This document shows, piece after piece, positions 6,233-7,558 of a stretch of 7,558 nucleotides of DNA (position 1 is its first letter; each line of letters begins with the position of its first letter). Under the pieces are notes generated by a model. The model did not search any database and was not told the DNA's origin. It worked only from the letters and a program-made list of their open reading frames with translations. Made by a program: the position numbers and the translations under genes. This stretch comes from Sphingomonadaceae bacterium (GTDB lineage Bacteria; Pseudomonadota; Alphaproteobacteria; Sphingomonadales; Sphingomonadaceae): positions 1-7,558 of the forward strand of contig JACDGO010000094.1 in the NCBI GenBank assembly GCA_013821585.1. Direction: 5' to 3'.

Positions 6233-7041
6233 ATGCTCGCGATCCGCAACCCCGAGCTGCACGTCACGCACGGCTGCAACCTCGCCTGCGAGAGCTGCTC
6301 GCATTGTTCCGATCAGGGCCACAAGGGGCTGCTTGAGCGCGACGAAGCGGCGGCGTGGTTCGCCCATTGGCGCGACCGGATCGCGCCGGCCGAATTCTCG
6401 CTGCTCGGCGGCGAGCCGACGATCAATCCCGCGCTCGGCGACTTCGTGACGCTGACGCGCGCCGCCTGGCCGGAGGCACGCATCCGGCTGGTGACAACGG
6501 CTTCCTCTTGCCGCGCCATCCCGATTTGCCGCGGCGGCTGGCGGAGGCGGGCAATGCCGAACTGTTCGTCTCGGTCCACAAGGAATCGCCCGCCTATGTC
6601 GAACGGCTCGAGCCCGTTCATGCGCCGCTTGGAAAATGGCGGGCCGAGTTTGGGATCGACGTCAGTTTCTATCTGTCCGCGCGCAACTGGACGCGGCGCT
6701 ACACCGGCTTTGGACGCGACATGAAGCCATTCGCGGACGCGAACCCGCGCCAAAGCTGACGCACTGCCCGGCGAAATATTGCCCGCAACTGTTCGAAGGC
6801 GCGATCTGGAAATGCGCGCCACTCGCCTATCTGCCGATGCAGGACGCGAAGTTCGGCCTGGGCGAGGAATGGACGCCGTCTCGGCTATGCGCTGCTCAGG
6901 CCCGGATGCTCGGACGGCGAGCCGCGCGAATTTTTCGCGCGCGAGGAAGAGCCGCACTGCGCGATGCCCGCCGCGCCCGAAGTCTTCGCGCTACGGGTAT
7001 CCCAATACCCGACGCGAATGGCGCGCTTTTCCTTGACTTAG
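6233..7041 (+). pseudogene. Radical SAM protein with SPASM-like C-terminus, disrupted by three frameshifts
   Basis: ATG 6233 opens a frame with MLAIRNPELHVTHGCNLACE; the CxxxCxxC 4Fe-4S motif is C15, C19, C22, and GGEPTINP follows as the SAM-binding GGEP motif. The frame breaks at ~6494-6496, where VTT should read VTNGFLLPRHP (one base short). It continues in the next frame to DANPRQS and breaks at 6757-6761 (TGACG where a Trp codon plus one more is expected). It resumes as HCPAKYCPQLFEGAIWKCAP and breaks again at 6879-6882 (two bases short). It then runs as GYALLRPGCSDGEPREFFAR to TAG 7039-7041. The C-terminal CxMCP-type motif reads CAMP, one Cys lost. Repaired length would be about 270 residues. 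The substrate is unknown. It begins 14 nt after ctaA. Clustered sequencing errors are the alternative explanation. Confidence 0.85.
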
Positions 7042-7071
7042 CGCCCCTCCCCCGTCAAAGCCGTCGCATCA

Positions 7072-7106
7072 CGCCGCTCCCGAACGGGGCGGCGCTTTCT
7101 TTTCTT
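7072..7106 (+). terminator. Intrinsic terminator-like hairpin before rplM
   Basis: CGCCGCTCC (7072-7080) pairs with GGGGCGGCG (7086-7094) in a 9-bp stem with one G-T wobble and the loop CGAAC. The T-rich run CTTTCTTTTCTT (7095-7106) follows. This has the form of a Rho-independent terminator, closing the rplQ-ctaA-radical SAM unit. It ends only about 15 nt before the rplM ATG, so it also lies within the rplM leader and might act as an attenuator. Confidence 0.75.
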
Positions 7107-7120
7107 GAGGTGGGCTTGCC

Positions 7121-7558
7121 ATGAAGGCGCTGATGAAGACGACCAAGTCGGCCAAGCCGCACGAAGTCGAGAAGAAATGGCATCTGATCGACGCCGACGG
7201 GCTGGTCGTCGGGCGCGTCGCCTCGATCATCGCTAACATCCTGCGCGGCAAGCATAAGCCGAGCTACACCCCGCACGTCGACTGCGGCGACAATGTCGTC
7301 GTGATCAACGCCGACAAGGTGCGCTTCACGGGCAAGAAGATGACCGACAAGGTCTATTACCGCCATACCGGACACCCCGGCGGCATCAAGGAAACGACGC
7401 CGGCGAAGATCCTCGACGGCAAGTTCCCCGAGCGCGTGCTCGAAAAGGCGGTCGAGCGGATGATCCCGCGCGGGCCGCTGGGCCGAGACCAGATGCGCGC
7501 GCTTCGCGTCTACAAGGGCGCCGAGCACCCGCACACGGCGCAGAACCCCGAAACGCTC
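7121..7558 (+). CDS. rplM: 50S ribosomal protein L13, 5' part
   Basis: The frame is open to the window end, giving 146 residues, probably all but about the last dozen. L13 is an early assembly protein of the large subunit. Recognisable segments are [64 protein letters not shown] and [20 protein letters not shown], then [10 protein letters not shown]. The start at ATG 7121 ([13 protein letters not shown]) agrees with the form I recall from sphingomonads. ATG 7133 is the alternative. The Shine-Dalgarno is GAGG at 7107-7110. rpsI (S9) is expected directly downstream, outside the window. A terminator-like hairpin sits just upstream. Confidence 0.96.
   Translation, partial: MKALMKTTKSAKPHEVEKKWHLIDADGLVVGRVASIIANILRGKHKPSYTPHVDCGDNVVVINADKVRFTGKKMTDKVYYRHTGHPGGIKETTPAKILDGKFPERVLEKAVERMIPRGPLGRDQMRALRVYKGAEHPHTAQNPETL

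Noticed and set aside
7033..7061. TTGACT as a -35 box for rplM
   Set aside because: It lies at the end of the radical SAM remnant and no -10-like hexamer occurs at suitable spacing.
1..7558. CRISPR arrays, tRNA or rRNA genes, IS ends, phage genes
   Set aside because: No regularly spaced direct repeats, tRNA cloverleaf, transposase motif or terminal repeats were seen anywhere in the window.

Overview
The window looks like a piece of an alphaproteobacterial chromosome, most probably from the Sphingomonadales. The DNA is very GC-rich. The RpoA, S13, S11, L17 and L13 proteins read as alphaproteobacterial, and the alpha operon lacks rpsD. The HWE histidine kinase, FAT GUY-type receiver and ScfR-family regulator are also typical of Alphaproteobacteria. 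The genus (a Sphingopyxis-like organism is my guess) cannot be fixed by eye. All recognised genes lie on the + strand.

Layout. (1) 2-736: the 3' end of an ScfR-type (short-chain fatty acyl-CoA responsive) XRE regulator. (2) 799-2245: a two-gene signalling cassette made of a PAS-HWE histidine kinase and, overlapping it by 8 nt, a single-domain FAT GUY-like response regulator. (3) 2246-2448: a promoter and leader region. (4) 2449-5218: the ribosomal alpha operon rpsM-rpsK-rpoA-rplQ, interrupted by hairpin-rich spacers. The largest is 373 bp between rpoA and rplQ and carries several inverted repeats. (5) 5220-6218: ctaA (heme A synthase), starting with TTG directly after the rplQ stop. (6) 6233-7041: a broken radical SAM gene with three frameshifts and a lost C-terminal cysteine codon. 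(7) 7072-7106: an intrinsic terminator-like hairpin in the leader of (8) rplM (L13), which runs off the window at 7121-7558.

How the parts fit. The core is translation and transcription machinery (30S proteins S13 and S11, RNA polymerase alpha, 50S proteins L17 and L13), with a cytochrome-oxidase cofactor gene between the two ribosomal protein blocks. The upstream kinase/receiver pair resembles the HWE kinases and FAT GUY receivers that feed the alphaproteobacterial general stress response, but no phyR, nepR or ecfG is in view.

I found no clearly undescribed multi-gene system. The best leads are the LOV-lineage PAS domain that has lost its cysteine and its flavin-contact residues, the decaying radical SAM gene, the perfect 12-bp palindrome overlapping the rpsM stop codon, and the repeat-filled rpoA-rplQ spacer.
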